From Acanthochlamys bracteata (taxonomy: Eukaryota; Streptophyta; Magnoliopsida; Pandanales; Velloziaceae), in assembly GCA_019914995.1 (NCBI GenBank), contig CM034143.1:3350501-3414500 (forward strand): 64,000 nt of DNA. Direction: 5' to 3'. Shown here piece by piece: positions 1 to 12,436 of this stretch. Under the pieces are notes generated by a model that saw nothing but the letters and a program-made list of their open reading frames with translations, was not told the origin of the DNA and made no database searches. Position 1 is the first letter of the stretch, and every line of letters begins with the position of its first letter. A program made the translations under genes and the position numbers.

Positions 1-3000
1 AATGTCTCCGCAAACAACGAATGCTGGCAAATTCTTGAGAGTTCCACATACCTCTACCCACCCTCCCATTACACTAAACCAACTTCCCATAACCCAGAGG
101 ATAACCTACATTATCGGAACAACCTCCACTAAGCACTATCAATCTCAATCCCATTAAACAAGTGAAAAATTTTCCCTCACAGCAACCACCTCTTTTAACT
201 GCACCAGCATGCCAACCCTCCGTACTGGAGACTACTAGTGAAGCTAAGAACAACCAAAGCAACCAACTTCGTACATCAACCAACCCACAAATTATGCTAC
301 ATAAATCATTTGCTTCAGTCTAGAGACCGACACCAACCACTTACACTACAACAGGAGCATTAGATTATCATCATCATTTTCCTAGAGAGCGTCATAAGTT
401 TTCCACATTAGATCGTACTAAAGTCAATGAGTGGATTTATTCGGTGGACAAGTATTTCAAATACTACCGAACTTCTCTAGAGGGTCGTCTCTCTATAGCT
501 CCGATGTACTTTCAAGATGAGGCAAATCGATGGTACCAAAACTTCAAGATTGATCGACAACACCATTCTTGGGAGGAGTTGAAAGAAGAACTCATACAAT
601 GGTTTGGAAGTACTGTTTTTAGTTGTCAAAACTTCGCCCTTAAACAACTTGTGCAGAATGTTACCGTTGCGGAGTACCAAACAGCCTTTGAAGACCTTCG
701 TGCAATATTACCGCATGCAGCAGAAGTAGACCTCATAGGGAACCTATGTGGTGGACTTTCAAAGAGGATAGCTTTGGATGTTATGGCCAGCTGGCCCGCA
801 AACCTGCAGGAGGCTTACAAGTTAGCCAGAATCTTTGAGCAGAAGACTAACTTGAACCAATTTGCAGCAAGATCAGGGCGTACTCAGTTCAACAGGATGG
901 TTGGCCACTACACAATGCAATGTCATCCTCTATGCCACCAACTCATGCCAACACCTCACATAATTTGGGTTCAAATTCAACGGCTAACAATATTGTGCGT
1001 AATAAGCCTACGGGACTTACTGTGGTAGAAATTAATGCTCGCAGGGCGAACAGGTTATGTTTTTATTGTGATGCAAAGTATGAAAGGGGACACCATTGCC
1101 GGACCAAACTTTATGCAATAGCTAGACAAGAAGATGCCAATGATGAGGATACCTTTTTCTCTGGGGAGGAAACAGATGAATTGGTTGAAGATGCTACACT
1201 CTCCTTGAGTGCTATCCATGGTCTGGTCGGTCCTCAAACTATTAGTAGTTGGCAAGATAAAAACACAAGAGGTTTTTATTCTTATTGACTCAGGAAGTAC
1301 TCATAATTTTATTTCCGATCGTCTTGCCAAACAGTTACACCTCCAATGCAATGCAATGAGAACACTTAAAGTGGAGCTTGCGGATGGTAGTCCACACTCC
1401 ATTGAGGTAATATACAAATATATTCCAATTCCTATTCAAGGAATTCATCTGCAGGTCGACGCACACCCATTTTCCCTTGGCGGCATGGACTTAGTTTTGG
1501 GCATCCAGTGGCTTGAAGACTTAGGCAAGGTTACTCGTGATCGGAAGACTTCAGAGATGAGTTTCAATTTATCAGGACAGGAGGTGATATTAAAAGGGAT
1601 TAGAGAAGGAGGTGTTGCACAATTAACAAGCCTTAGTCGTTGCTCAACACTCTACTCGGTTTGCCTTATTCCACGAACCGAGCCACCTACAAGCAGCAAC
1701 ACATTGCCAATTGAACTACAAACACTACTGGACCATCATAGCTCCATCTTCCGACCAATTTTGGGTCTTCCTCCACAACGTCTTTTGGATCATGGCATGC
1801 CACTGATCTCTGGTTCATTACCTGCGAATGTACGGCCATACCATTACCCGTACATTCAAAAGGCAGAAATCGAGTGCACCGTGAAAGAAATGCTCGAACA
1901 AGGTATCATTCAACCGAGCACCTCCACTTTTTCCTCTCTAGTGCTACTTGTTAAAAAGAAGGATGGTACATTGAAAATTTGTGTGGATTATAGAGCTTTG
2001 AATGCCGTTACCATCAAAGATAAATTTCCTATACCTGTCGTAGATGAACTCCTTGATGAACTGCATGGAGCTAAGTATTTTTCCAAATTAGACCTTAAAT
2101 CTGGATATCACCAGATTAGAGTCAAGACAGACGACACACATAAGACTGCTTTTCGAACACATGATGGTCATTACGAATTTCTCGTAATGCCTTTTGGGCT
2201 TACAATGCGCCGGCTACATTCCAAGCTTTAATGAATGAGGTGTTTCGCCCCTATCTCCGACAATTTGTTTTAGTTTCTTTGATGGCATTCTCATTTACAG
2301 CCCCACTTGGAATGCACACATGCAACATCTTGCCACTGTTTTTCTTATGCTGCAGGAACACAAGCTATTTGCCAACCTTTCCAAATGCTCCTTTGGGAGC
2401 AAACAGCTGGAATACTTAGGTCTCATTGGATATTACCGCCGATTTGTTCAGGACTATGGCCGAATTGCCGCACCGTTGACCTCATTGCTTAAACGGGATT
2501 CATTCATTTGGTCCATTGAAGCTGAGAATGCCTTCTTGCATCTCAAACACGCAATGACTTCTACTCCGGTGCTGGTAGCTCCTGATTTTCTAAATCTTTT
2601 GTTGTTGAAACTGATGCATCTAACAAGGATATAGGGGGCGGTCTTATCTCAAGACGGGAGACCAATCTCCTTATTTAGCAAGGCTTTATCTCCTTCCGCA
2701 ATGGCTAAATCAACATATGAGAAGGAGCTCTTAGCATTAGTGCTTGCTGTGCAAAAATGGAGGCCTTATCTCCTAGGAAATAAATTTATCATTCAAATAG
2801 ACCACATAAGTTTGAAGTACTTGTTCGAACAAAGACTACTCTCCAGTTCAACACAAGTGGCTAGTTAAGTTGCTGGGATTTGATTACAAAATAGTGGCAG
2901 CCGATGCATTATCTAGGTGCCCGAATGCTTCTTGTGCAACTATCTCTATACTACAGACACCTTCCTAGGATGAGTTGAGACAATCACAACAAAGAGATCC

Positions 3001-4775
3001 AACAACTCAAGATCTTATGAAAACAGCTCAATGCAAAAGTAGTTCTGAATTTTCAATGGTGCACGGGCTCCTTTGCAGCAAGGGCAGAATATGGATTCCT
3101 GATGATCTTGCATTGAGAAGGCAGATTTTATTTGATGCACATAACTCTTCTGTTGGGGGACATGGTGGACAATTCAGAACATATAAACGCATCAACCAGT
3201 AGTTCTACTGGCCAGGATTATCAAAAGGTGTCCAGCGTCACATACATGACTCATCACGTGTGCAAAGGCAAAATCTCAAGCTTTGAACCCTGCTGGTTTG
3301 CCGCAACCACTTCCAATTCCAGACATTATTTGGACTGACATATCAATGAATTTTATCGAAGGACTACCACTCTCTGAAGGTAAGGATGTTATCCTGTTAG
3401 TGGTAGACCGATTATCAAAATATGGGCACTTTCTTCCGTTGCGTCACCCTTATACAACTACCCAGCTAGCTAATGTTTTTGCAAAGGAAATTATTAAATT
3501 GCATGTGTGCCCATCATCAATTGTTTCTGATAGAGATCCCGTCTTTCTTAGCTCCTTCTGGTAGGAGTTAAACAAATTGCAAGGAACTTCTCTTCATCTA
3601 AGCACGGCTTACCATCCACAAAAAGATGGCCAGACAGAGGGCTGGAAATTGTTTGAGGTGCTTCGTAAGTGAGCATCCAAAGCAGTGGATGAAGTGGCTA
3701 CATTGGGCAGAGTTTTGCTATAACACTAGTACTCATTCAGCAACTAATATTACTCCATTTGAAGCTGTATATGGCAGACCACCACCACCTTTGATTTCAT
3801 TCGCTTCTGGACCAATACACTCAGATGTACTGGGTTGTCAGCTACGCGCCCGAGATGAAATTCTACGTGAATTAAAATTGCATTTGCACAGAGCACAATC
3901 ACGTATGAGACACTTTGCTGATTGGTCACGTGTTTCTGAAGCCTGGTGAGGGAGCTGCAATTTGAGCCTGGTGATCACGTGTTTCTGAAGCTTCAACCTC
4001 ACAGACAAACATCTGTGGCTGAAAGACGTAACAACAAACTAAGGTATCGATTTTATGGTCCTTTTCGTATCATCGATCGCATTGGACCTGTCGCATATAG
4101 GCTCTCTCTTCCTCCAGGATCTCGAATACACCTAGTCTTCCATGTTTCTCAGTTGAAAGATGGCCGCTTTGTACCCCCTATCTTCTCCACAAGGCTGCCG
4201 AACAGAGAAGACTTCACTGACCAGCTGTTAGCTACTCACACTCCTGTTAATTTGGGACTCGTGGACAAGTCCATTTTTCAAGAGGAGGAGAGTGTTATGA
4301 ATGGTAATCAGGGCCCATTGCTTCGTTCAAAGAGGTTGCATCAGAAGGCAACAAGAGGACATGACAATTGTCTAGGTTGCAACTAATGGTTTCACTGGAA
4401 ACACTTGCTGCATACTCTTCTAGGAATTGCTTTGAAATCTAATAAGTGTTAACATGTGACACCAAGGAGATTGTCCAGAGAGTGGCATTTGTATTAGAGT
4501 TTGTTTAGGAGTTGAAGTATTAGAGTTTGTTTAGGAATAGAAGTAGAGTTTTGTTTAGGAGTCGAATACTTTCTCAATTAGTTTCTTAGTTACCGGTGGC
4601 AGTCAATAATGTAAAGACTCTTGTTGCTTCAGTATAGTTATGGCAGTCAATAAGTGCACTAATTGCATATTATTGAGGCAGGAAGTTATTGAGTTTTTTT
4701 TCTCATCTTGTTCTATCTATTTTCTCGTCTTGTTCGATCTATTTTCTCGTCTTGTTCACTTCATTCACATTAGTC
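1..4775 (+). mobile_element. Ty3/gypsy LTR retrotransposon I, decayed, left end outside window
   Basis: A Ty3/gypsy fossil read left to right. The order of parts is a gag region (about 380-1000), a CCHC-like zinc knuckle (about 1065-1110), an aspartic protease with the [10 protein letters not shown] motif (about 1280-1320), reverse transcriptase (about 1830-2240), RNase H (about 2440-2900), integrase (about 2960-3950) and an integrase C-terminal part with the RIHLVFHVSQLK motif (about 4120-4160) typical of chromovirus-like gypsy polyproteins. A candidate 3' LTR follows. The coding parts are broken in many places, so the element is dead and old. Two related copies lie at 21237-24610 and about 34960-38330. 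The clade is not resolved. Confidence 0.88.
4447..4775 (+). repeat. candidate 3' LTR of gypsy element I
   Basis: The segment starts TGTTAACATG after the end of the integrase region and shares the phrase GTGGCATTT with the matching segment of gypsy element III (about 35215). The 5' LTR lies outside the window, so the ends are inferred. The right end is approximate. Confidence 0.45.
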
Positions 4776-4795
4776 AGCCTTGATGCTACCTTCAC

Positions 4796-6830
4796 TTGAG
4801 ATGTATTCACAATATCAGGGAATGGCTCCTCAGATGCATCCACAGATGGAGTCGCAGATGCACCCACAAATACCTCAAGAGATGCATCCACAGATACCAC
4901 CGCAGGCAATTCCTACACAACAACCTCCCCGCCGAAAATTCTGATGGCGGAAGCATATCGTCCACTAAATCCACTACCGAAAATGCTTAGATTTACTTCT
5001 AAATGTGATTGGATTCAATTCCATTCCTCGAGAAGAGGAACAGGGAACCAATCAAATCGATCTACAAAACTACGGTCACACAGGACTAACCTTAAATATC
5101 GATAGAATACCTCACCGATATATGAAGGAATATCTCTCAAATTGGACCCAACGAGTCTTGGGGACAATATGGGTCCTTCCAGCAACCTTGACATCAAGTG
5201 AATACATTCACTTCGGGACAAGTTTCTGGGAAGGAGACGCACTAGCATGGCTAGAAGGTCAAGTAACAGTCCACAAACTACTGCCGAAATCAGGAGTACC
5301 CCAAATAAATCTGAGGTACTTCCACGATTAATGAATATCCTCTTAGCAGATTTTACTGGAGAAATTGCTACCGAGGGAAAAAATTATAAAAAGAAGTTGT
5401 TCCAAATGAAATTATTTGACATTTGTATGTTAGAAGAATTTGCTTCTACTTACATAGGTCTGATCTTCCGATTAGGAACAACGGAACAAAAGAATTTCTA
5501 GATTAGAGGAATTTTACAAAAATCCCTAGTCCATAGAACAATCTCATATAAACAACTTATGATCAGCTTCGAGCCACAGCTCAAACAACTAATCATACCA
5601 CAGGTCTCTTAAAAAAGGCTTGTGTATGGAAACCATGGAAAAAGTCTGTAAGTAAGCAAAAGCTCAAAGGCAAGTCAAATATTCATAACTTGAGTACAAT
5701 TGCTGTACCAAGCATACAGCCAATACAAACCAAAACTTTGTTGTCCTCTAGAATATGAAATGAGGGATAAAGCTTCTAAGTAGTAGGACCCTATGTTTCG
5801 TATTACTCAGAGAAATTGGAAACTAGAAGAGAAAATCAAAACCCAAACGGAGAAAAAATTCTATGATAGGAATTTCTGGATAAAGAGAAATTTAAATCTG
5901 GTTGCAAATGCTTCAAATGTGATTAGAAAAGGCACTTCGCAGGAGAATGTCCCACTTAGATCAAAGCATAATACGTAGTGATATCGATCAATACGGTATC
6001 CACATCGGAACGTAAAAGATATCTCAAATAACAATGATTCCTCGGATATGAGGTTGAATCAAACTGTTCAAATACATCTTATGATGATTCAGTAGAAAAT
6101 CTGAGGATGAATAAGATCACCATAATATACATACAATGAATGTGGTGAAAGTAACACTTTTGGGCAAACATGCTATACTCCCGAAAAGGGAGAAAGCAAA
6201 CTCCCCAGCTTATACATTATATGTCGGGAGAAACATTAGACTGAAAAGGTGACAAACAACTGAGATATATTTGGATCTAATTATTCAGATCCCATTCGGA
6301 TACTTGGGGATAATCCACAACATACCCAAAACATACAAAAAATGGTATGTTTATAACACAGGGTATTATCTACCTAGTAGTCAAGACCAATATACTAATC
6401 TTAATGAAAAGTAGAAATCTTGACGACAAGGACTATGAGATTGAGCAAGGAGACCCAATAGGAGTCTTTGTAATACATAAATACGAGGATCTTCCGATAA
6501 TTAAGGAAGAACTCGAAGACATTGAAACCTACTTCCCACAAGGAGCATTATTCATGCGCTCTCCACAGAGAATTTCAACTAGCACCGCACAAAGGGCCGC
6601 TACTCGAACTCGTTCCCCACAGAGGGCTGAGGCTTCTAGCTCTACTCCCGCTAATATATCTCAAGAAGGAGTCGATAAATTTTGAGAGTATAGGATATAC
6701 ATGTTCAAATTTTCTTCCTAACCGGAAGAAACGACACATCCGAGTATTCAAGATAGCATAGGTGAATAATTTGAGGTCACTGATGAAGATCTTGAACGAC
6801 TCATTTAGACAAGATTCCTCATTAGGCATA
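4796..6830 (+). mobile_element. endogenous caulimovirid-like (pararetrovirus) fossil
   Basis: A fossil that fits Caulimoviridae better than an LTR element. It begins with a Q/M/H/P-rich repetitive stretch (about 4800-4930, repeats of QMHPQ). A coat-protein-like region follows (about 5300-5590, with motifs such as LFQMKLFDIC and IGLIFRLG), then a CCHC knuckle of the form CxCFKCDQKRHFAGEC (about 5905-5950). Next is a stretch resembling dUTPase (about 6120-6560, with YEIEQGDPIGVFVIHK aligning to the late dUTPase motif). Protease and reverse transcriptase are not seen. It is broken many times and incomplete. Family assignment is inference from motifs; the dUTPase call is tentative. Confidence 0.55.
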
Positions 6831-8189
6831 CATACGTTTTCAAACGGATGCAGAGGAATATTGAATTAAAAAGTGACAAAGATTTATCTTCGATCATTTT
6901 TGCGCCGTACCTTCCTCCATCGGGCTCTCTAGATCCAATCTGATATCAGAGCTAAACCTTTTCAATAATATATGAGTGGTTTCTTTCTGTTTCTTTCTTT
7001 TTCTGCTTCACACCACCTCTCTGCAAGACATCTTTCTCTTATATTACTCTATCTCTGTATGGATTCTCCTCCCTTTAATTTTCCCCTTAACTACTTGAAT
7101 TAATTGTAAGCTTTCATTCCTCTCTCGCAGGACTTCGACACATGTGCCACAGATGGTGAGATCGCCCAGCACGATCTTTTTCGTAGCAATTTTCATCGTC
7201 CCTATTGGTCATCTATTAATAATGGTGATAAGTGATCAATGGTGGTGACCAGTGAATGCCGATTTTAGGACTGCCAGCCCATAGCATACTTATTCCTCAA
7301 TTTGGTTTCTTCATTATCTCCATCTTGTAGTCCATTCTTTCTTTATTCAATCTCAATATTGCATTTTTTTTTATCTTTTTGTTGAATGATTTAATGTAGC
7401 AAAACAGTGGACTAGGTATAATGTGACTAGCAGCAACATAGTTTGTATAAGAAGAAACTTGAACAAAGTTTTACTCAGAAATGTTTGAAATGCTTCTCTA
7501 AATATATTTTGTTGATATTGTTCAATCCCAAATTGTTGATGCATGTTGGATGTTTCTTGTTGATGTGGAAGCACATATGTTGTTATCCTCGCCTTCAAAA
7601 TCGTATGGTATATGGATGAGTGCAGCAGGTCAAAATACCATCTGTGTGCACATACCAGGTTCTGTCTTTGCAACTGATTTTCTTCATCACTTCGTCAGTA
7701 TTTGTACACTTGGTTAGTGAGCCAATTAATCTCCTTGTTGAAAGTTCTATCCCAAAGCGTTTAGACTAGTTTGTGGGCAAAACTAAATTATATTTAGACT
7801 TACATGCAATATTTTCTCTACCCCTTAACTTATTATTTTTTGTTCTCTTCACTCCTTTCTTCTCCTCTCTCGACAACCACCTGAAGGCTCCCTCCCGGTG
7901 TGCGATTAGCCCATTCCAATGCTGATTTCTTTCTTTTCTCTCTGGTATCATCTCCAAACCCTTCTCTTGCTTCTATTTCGCTGGATTGAGTTTTCGTTCA
8001 CCATCGAGCAAAAGCCCTAATTCATCTGGCGGGCTTCACCGCCGGCAAATTAACGGTGCCAAGTCGTAAAAAACCATGCCATCATCTCGTTAATGCTTCT
8101 CCCTCCTACAATTCAGCTCAAATGCAGCTCAGGAGAGAAGAAGCACGACTTGATGGTGCTGTAACATCAGGAGTTTATTATTTTACCAG
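6831..8189. other. intergenic, no gene recognised
   Basis: No coding exon is recognised. Position 6941-6952 reads TGATATCAGAGC, one base from the usual initiator-tRNA-Met primer site of plant retroelements, but no LTR or gag adjoins it. 6970-7130 and 7840-8050 are CT-rich and look like leader DNA of decayed elements. Confidence 0.4.
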
Positions 8190-8984
8190 CAAGGTTGTGA
8201 AGATTTGGATTTTATGTAAGAATGTTCGCTCACTAAGGATCATAAAATCGAAATTTATTCAATATTACTTATCAGTAATTTTTATAAAATCGGAATTATA
8301 CTTCTTGCATTTACAAATTTAGATAGTACATATTAAAATTACTGAAAATTCAAGAAATAATTTTTCTTATATTTCATTTTATTGTAACAAACTAATAATG
8401 TTCATATTTGTGGTTTAGATTAACTATATCATTAACAATTTATTATATGTCATTTAGATCATTATTATAACCTCTTTATAGGCTATATCATTTTTTTTTA
8501 TAAATGCACACTTATATAGTTCTACTGATATTTAAAAAATCTAATTCCTTATAATCTCAATCAATTATGAGACAAATAATCGTCTTGCTCAGAAAAGCAA
8601 CCATCCCTTCTCCTTAAAACAAAAAGGAAAATTTTCTTATATTTCATTTCCATAACACCACCACACAGAAAATTTTCTTGCTCCATAACAAACCTCTGAT
8701 AGAATAAACCAAACACCACCGCTCTTGCTAAAGTGACAGATTTTCTCTAGCTTTTTCAGCTTCGCTCAGAATCCTTGAAGCTCTACTAATTCATAAAGAT
8801 TTCTTACAATAAAGAATTGTAAAATCACAAGTAAGATCGGGATCTTATGGATATCAAAATTAATATTAGGATCTTAAGGATCCGAAGTAACATCAGAATC
8901 TTGTGCCAAGTATGATCGTTTTGTTGATGTAAAATTGTAAAATCGTAAGATTTTAAGATTTAAATCGGGATTTAAACAACCATG
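8190..8984 (+). mobile_element. non-autonomous hAT-like element, family F1
   Basis: Starts CAAGGTTGTGAAGATT and ends in CAACCATG, the same inverted ends as the transposase-bearing element at 50708-55544. The interior is homologous throughout to 33080-33974, including AATAATTTTTCTTATATTTC-like and AACCTCTTTATAG-like blocks, and has no coding capacity. The flanking 8-mers do not match, so the target duplication is lost or the ends are rearranged. Repeated GATCGTAAAATCG-like words occur near both ends and may be transposase binding sites (inference). Confidence 0.72.
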
Positions 8985-9605
8985 AGTGCCGCCGGTCATG
9001 GCTTAAGATCGGGTCGCGACAATGTCCTATATGTTTCTCTTTGTGTGCTGTGAAAATCGCATTAAAAAATAGTTAGAACTTTCTTAAATTCAGTGTTGAA
9101 AGTGGCACAATTAACTCTTCCCAATAGGTTGTCCGTTTGCTCTCCATTAGATAAACAACAACTTTAAACAAGCTATTCTTTCAGCTGCTCTTTGTAAATG
9201 CTTTTCTAGATATTTCCTTATCGAACAAACAACAAAAATAATATCAAACCGTTTACCGAGATGTTTTCTACTAAATTCACTTTATTCTCGTGTAGTGTTT
9301 TGATTACTTATCAAACAACTCAATAATGCCAATAATGCACTAAATATAGTTGTGAATCTTTATTAACAATAAAATCACCAAGGCGTTCTAACAAACTTCA
9401 TATGAAGATAACTCTACCTTAGAGTCCGATAATGATTATGGACATTGTGCTAGTTAGTGTGAAATATATAATTGACGTAGTTTGTAACATTATCGTATGG
9501 TTTCATTCTTGAAGCCCTTGTCAACTTTCTTATATGATCTACATTGCTAAGTAAGAAATTCTATCAACTGCTTATTATCCTAAGATGTCCATCTCTTGTT
9601 GGGAG
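8985..9605. other. intergenic, nothing recognised
   Basis: Unique AT-rich sequence between two hAT-like elements. No exon, RNA gene or clear repeat is seen. Confidence 0.4.
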
Positions 9606-10091
9606 CATAGTTGGCATATCCAGGCTTGGATAGACCAAATCAAACTAGGACTCATCGATCCGCAACCAAAATCGGTCTAGGTTTGGGTTTAAACTGGTCA
9701 AACTCAAGGCAACCTATACAAGTTTTAAGTAACCTGGTGGACAGGTAAATTAGGTTGACCATTATAAAAAGCAAAAAACAGTTTCGAGTTTGTAGCATAG
9801 TTGTATTTTTATATTATCACATACAAATGCAAAATCTAAGCTAAATATTATTTTTCAATTTTGGGCTATTAAAATTTTTTGCATTAAATATATCATCAAT
9901 TTAGTTTTTTAATTAATTTTTTTTAAATTTTATTCAACCCGGTTTGATCTGGACGGGCGGTTCGACCGAATTGAAACGGGTCAAAACCGGTCGAACTGGG
10001 TCGAAACAGATCAATTGCACATACTGTTCATTTACAAATTAGGACCGGTTTACCGTCTGGGTTGACGGTTCTATCAGCGTCCCTTGGCATG
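9606..10091 (-). mobile_element. shortened hAT-like element, family F2 (copy a)
   Basis: Starts CATAGTTGGCATATCCAG. The segment 9790-9970 aligns to 47220-47400 of F2 copy d (shared ATTAAATATATCATCAATTT block, then the AACCCGGTTTGA subterminal block). It is about 300 bases shorter than the other copies, so it is an internal deletion derivative. The right end is approximate and no convincing target duplication is visible. Confidence 0.6.
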
Positions 10092-10171
10092 GCAAGAGAC
10101 TGACCCTTCTGTTTTGATGTGGCGGATGCAAGTGGCACAAGCATGAGGCAAAGGCCTTTGCTATGGAGATA

Positions 10172-10462
10172 CTACATTGTCATTATGACATTTGATTCCA
10201 TCAGCTTCACGACCTCTTGCTCAAAAGTTAGGTTGGCTTTAGAATCAAATGGGTCCATTAACCCTTGACCGACTGATGATGCTGACAGATGAAGGCCTCC
10301 CAATCCCTGCAATGAAACATTGACATCAAAATCTTCCACTCTAGGTACACAAGTACATGATTAAAAGATCAGAAGAGGAAAGCCGATATAGACCTCAGGT
10401 TGTGAATCTGTCAGGAGTGGAACAACTGCACTAGCTGCCTCAAGGCTGCTCATGCTAAGAAC
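10172..10462 (-). CDS. two-exon gene remnant, unknown protein
   Basis: Two minus-strand segments behave like coding exons. Exon a is 10394-10462 (23 codons, VLSMSSLEAASAVVPLLTDS...), preceded by an AG acceptor and followed by a GT donor. The intron is 10307-10393. Exon b is 10172-10306 (45 codons including a TAG stop), reading GLGGLHLSASSVGQGL and then LTFEQEVVKLMESN. The phases agree across the intron. An ATG inside exon a would give about 64 residues, but the frame is open upstream, so the N-terminus may be missing. The leader at 11190-11445 may be its first exon. I do not recognise the family. It could be the 3' end of a normal gene or a captured or duplicated fragment. Confidence 0.45.
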
Positions 10463-11189
10463 CTGAGACCAATTTGCAACACAATATTAGCACATAAAGC
10501 AGTAGATGAGTTGTTGTTAACTCTAAATTTAGTAATCAGAACCTTGACTTGAAGTTAGAGGAATCTGAAAAATAAATTAGAAATCACCAGCATAAAGTTG
10601 CCTTCTCATCAAGAAGAATAAATCTAGATGCATCTGAGCAAGAAAGATAACATGTCATCAGACTTTCCAACTACGAAGGCATGCTATGACAAAGAATGTA
10701 TGTTCGTGCCATATGATAGTTTTGAGAAATTACATTCAACCTTTTAACAAGGAAGTTATGAAAGAGTATACTAATGAGTCGACAATATACCTTTGAATCC
10801 CACTTAATCAAACAAATAAGAGAGAAAACCAAAAAAATTTCAAACTATGAGTAATAACAGCTATCAGCTAAAGAGTTAGAAGAGGTAGATTATATATGAA
10901 ATTTCAACAACAATGATAAACTACCTACAATCGTTAGCAGAATATCAGAGCAATTCAAGTAAATCAAAGCTTCCTACATTCCAAATCTAATTAACTATAA
11001 TATAGAAAGCATCAATCCAAACAACTACAGAACCAACCAAATTAAGCAAACCAACACAACGTCATACCAAATCTATAAAACTCAAACAGAGATCTTACCA
11101 ACAACTAACAGCTACCTTCACAAGCTCATATCAATCATATTCGTGAAAGAACTCTAACATTGGAACCAAGAAATCAATAATTGTTTTTA
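10463..11189. other. AT-rich, possible intron of the 10172-10462 gene remnant
   Basis: No open coding segment is seen on either strand. It lies between the candidate leader exon (donor-like GTAAAAACAAT reading down from about 11189) and exon a, so an intron is plausible but unproven. Confidence 0.3.
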
Positions 11190-11445
11190 CCTATTTGATT
11201 GAGGTTAAAATTTATGGGATCCAACAGCGAAGAACCGAAGAGCGGCGTCAGAGAAGATGGAGTGAATATCAGCGTTGGAGACGTGGGAGTGAAGATCGAC
11301 GTCAGAAGAGGGAGCAAGGATCGGCGTCCGAGACAAGGGAGTGAAGATCGGCGTCGGAGAAGAAACAAGCTCATCGGGACAAGGGATCGCTGCAGGGATG
11401 GCGAGAGAAGAGCGGAGAAGTAAAACTTAAGGATCCGGTCGTTTG
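11190..11445 (-). other. candidate leader exon with about 26-bp degenerate repeats
   Basis: A GC-richer island in AT-rich DNA. On the plus strand, four imperfect copies of a unit like GAGTGAAGATCGGCGTC begin near 11259, 11287, 11311 and 11339. On the minus strand it would be a CT-rich leader ending at a GT donor near 11189, upstream of the exons at 10462 and 10306. A minus-strand reading frame exists (11174-11374), but its composition reflects the repeat and I do not claim a protein. Confidence 0.3.
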
Positions 11446-11621
11446 AATGAATGAGAAGAACGAAAGAGATGAATGGCTAGGTAGGATTTATGTGTGTATT
11501 GTGAACTTAGTGTAGTGAAAAGAAACATTTCTACAAAAAGATGAGTTTGTGTTTTTCAGAAAAGCTACCGAGAATAGCTTTTGATTTTTGACTTATAAAT
11601 CAGCAGAGCTACTTAACATCA

Positions 11622-12436
11622 TAGTTGCCAGATCCGGACCGAACCGTCTAGATTGACCCGGAAACCGTCAACCCGGACGACAAACCGGTCCGGATTTAAA
11701 AAAAAATCGTTTATGCAATCGATCCGTTTAGACCCGATTTGACCCATTTTGATCCGTTTCAACCCGGACGATCTGTCTGCCCGGGACAAACAGGGTTGAA
11801 TAAAATTTTTAAAAAATTAATTAAAAAAGTTTAATTGATGATATATTTAATTTAAAAATAATTATTAATAGCTCTATGTTGAAAACGATATGTAGTTTAG
11901 ATTTTATATTTGGCTGTGATAATGCAAAGATATAATTGATTATGTTTTATTTGTAAATATCAATTATTAGTGATTTTTTAAGTTTTTATATTGTAAAATA
12001 TTTAGACTCAAATATGTATATATAAAAAAGTTAGTTGTCTCTTTTATGATTTATCTATTTTATAGTTTTATCTTTATTTAATCTCCTAATTTATTTAAAT
12101 ATTTCTCTTTATAAATTTTCGTTGTTATTATTATTATTGGTGGTGGTAATACCATGTTGGTAATACGTAAATTTTCGTTGTGATTGTTATTTCTATTGTT
12201 GTTGATAATAATGCCATAACAAAAATAATCTAATTTTGTGCTATGATTACTACTGCTATTATTATTAGTAGTGGCATGATGGCAGTAGATTTTTACTGTG
12301 ATTGTTGTTATTATTAGTTAAAAATATTTTAATATTATTGACCCGACCGTTCGACCGGTTGATTCGACGGGTCAACCCGAGAACCGTGATCTGGGCAATT
12401 TTTGGTTCGATATCCGGTCCGGTTCTTACTAGTATG
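11622..12436 (+). mobile_element. hAT-like MITE, family F2 (copy b), 815 bp
   Basis: Starts CATAGTTGCCAGATCCGG and ends with the inverted match GGTTCTTACTAGTATG. It is flanked by an 8-bp duplication, CTTAACAT (11614-11621) and CTTAACAC (12437-12444), 7 of 8 identical, as expected for hAT transposition. The first and last roughly 120 bases are rich in CpG and CCGG with repeated GACCCGGAC/GGGTCAACCCG words. The middle is AT-rich with ATTATTATTATTGGTGGTGG-type simple sequence and no coding capacity. Confidence 0.85.

Noticed and set aside
6941-6952. Primer-binding-site-like TGATATCAGAGC
   Set aside because: One mismatch to the usual site, but no LTR ends before it and no gag follows, so no element is called from it.
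8182-8992. 8-bp target duplication for the F1 copy at 8190
   Set aside because: TTTACCAG and AGTGCCGC do not match.
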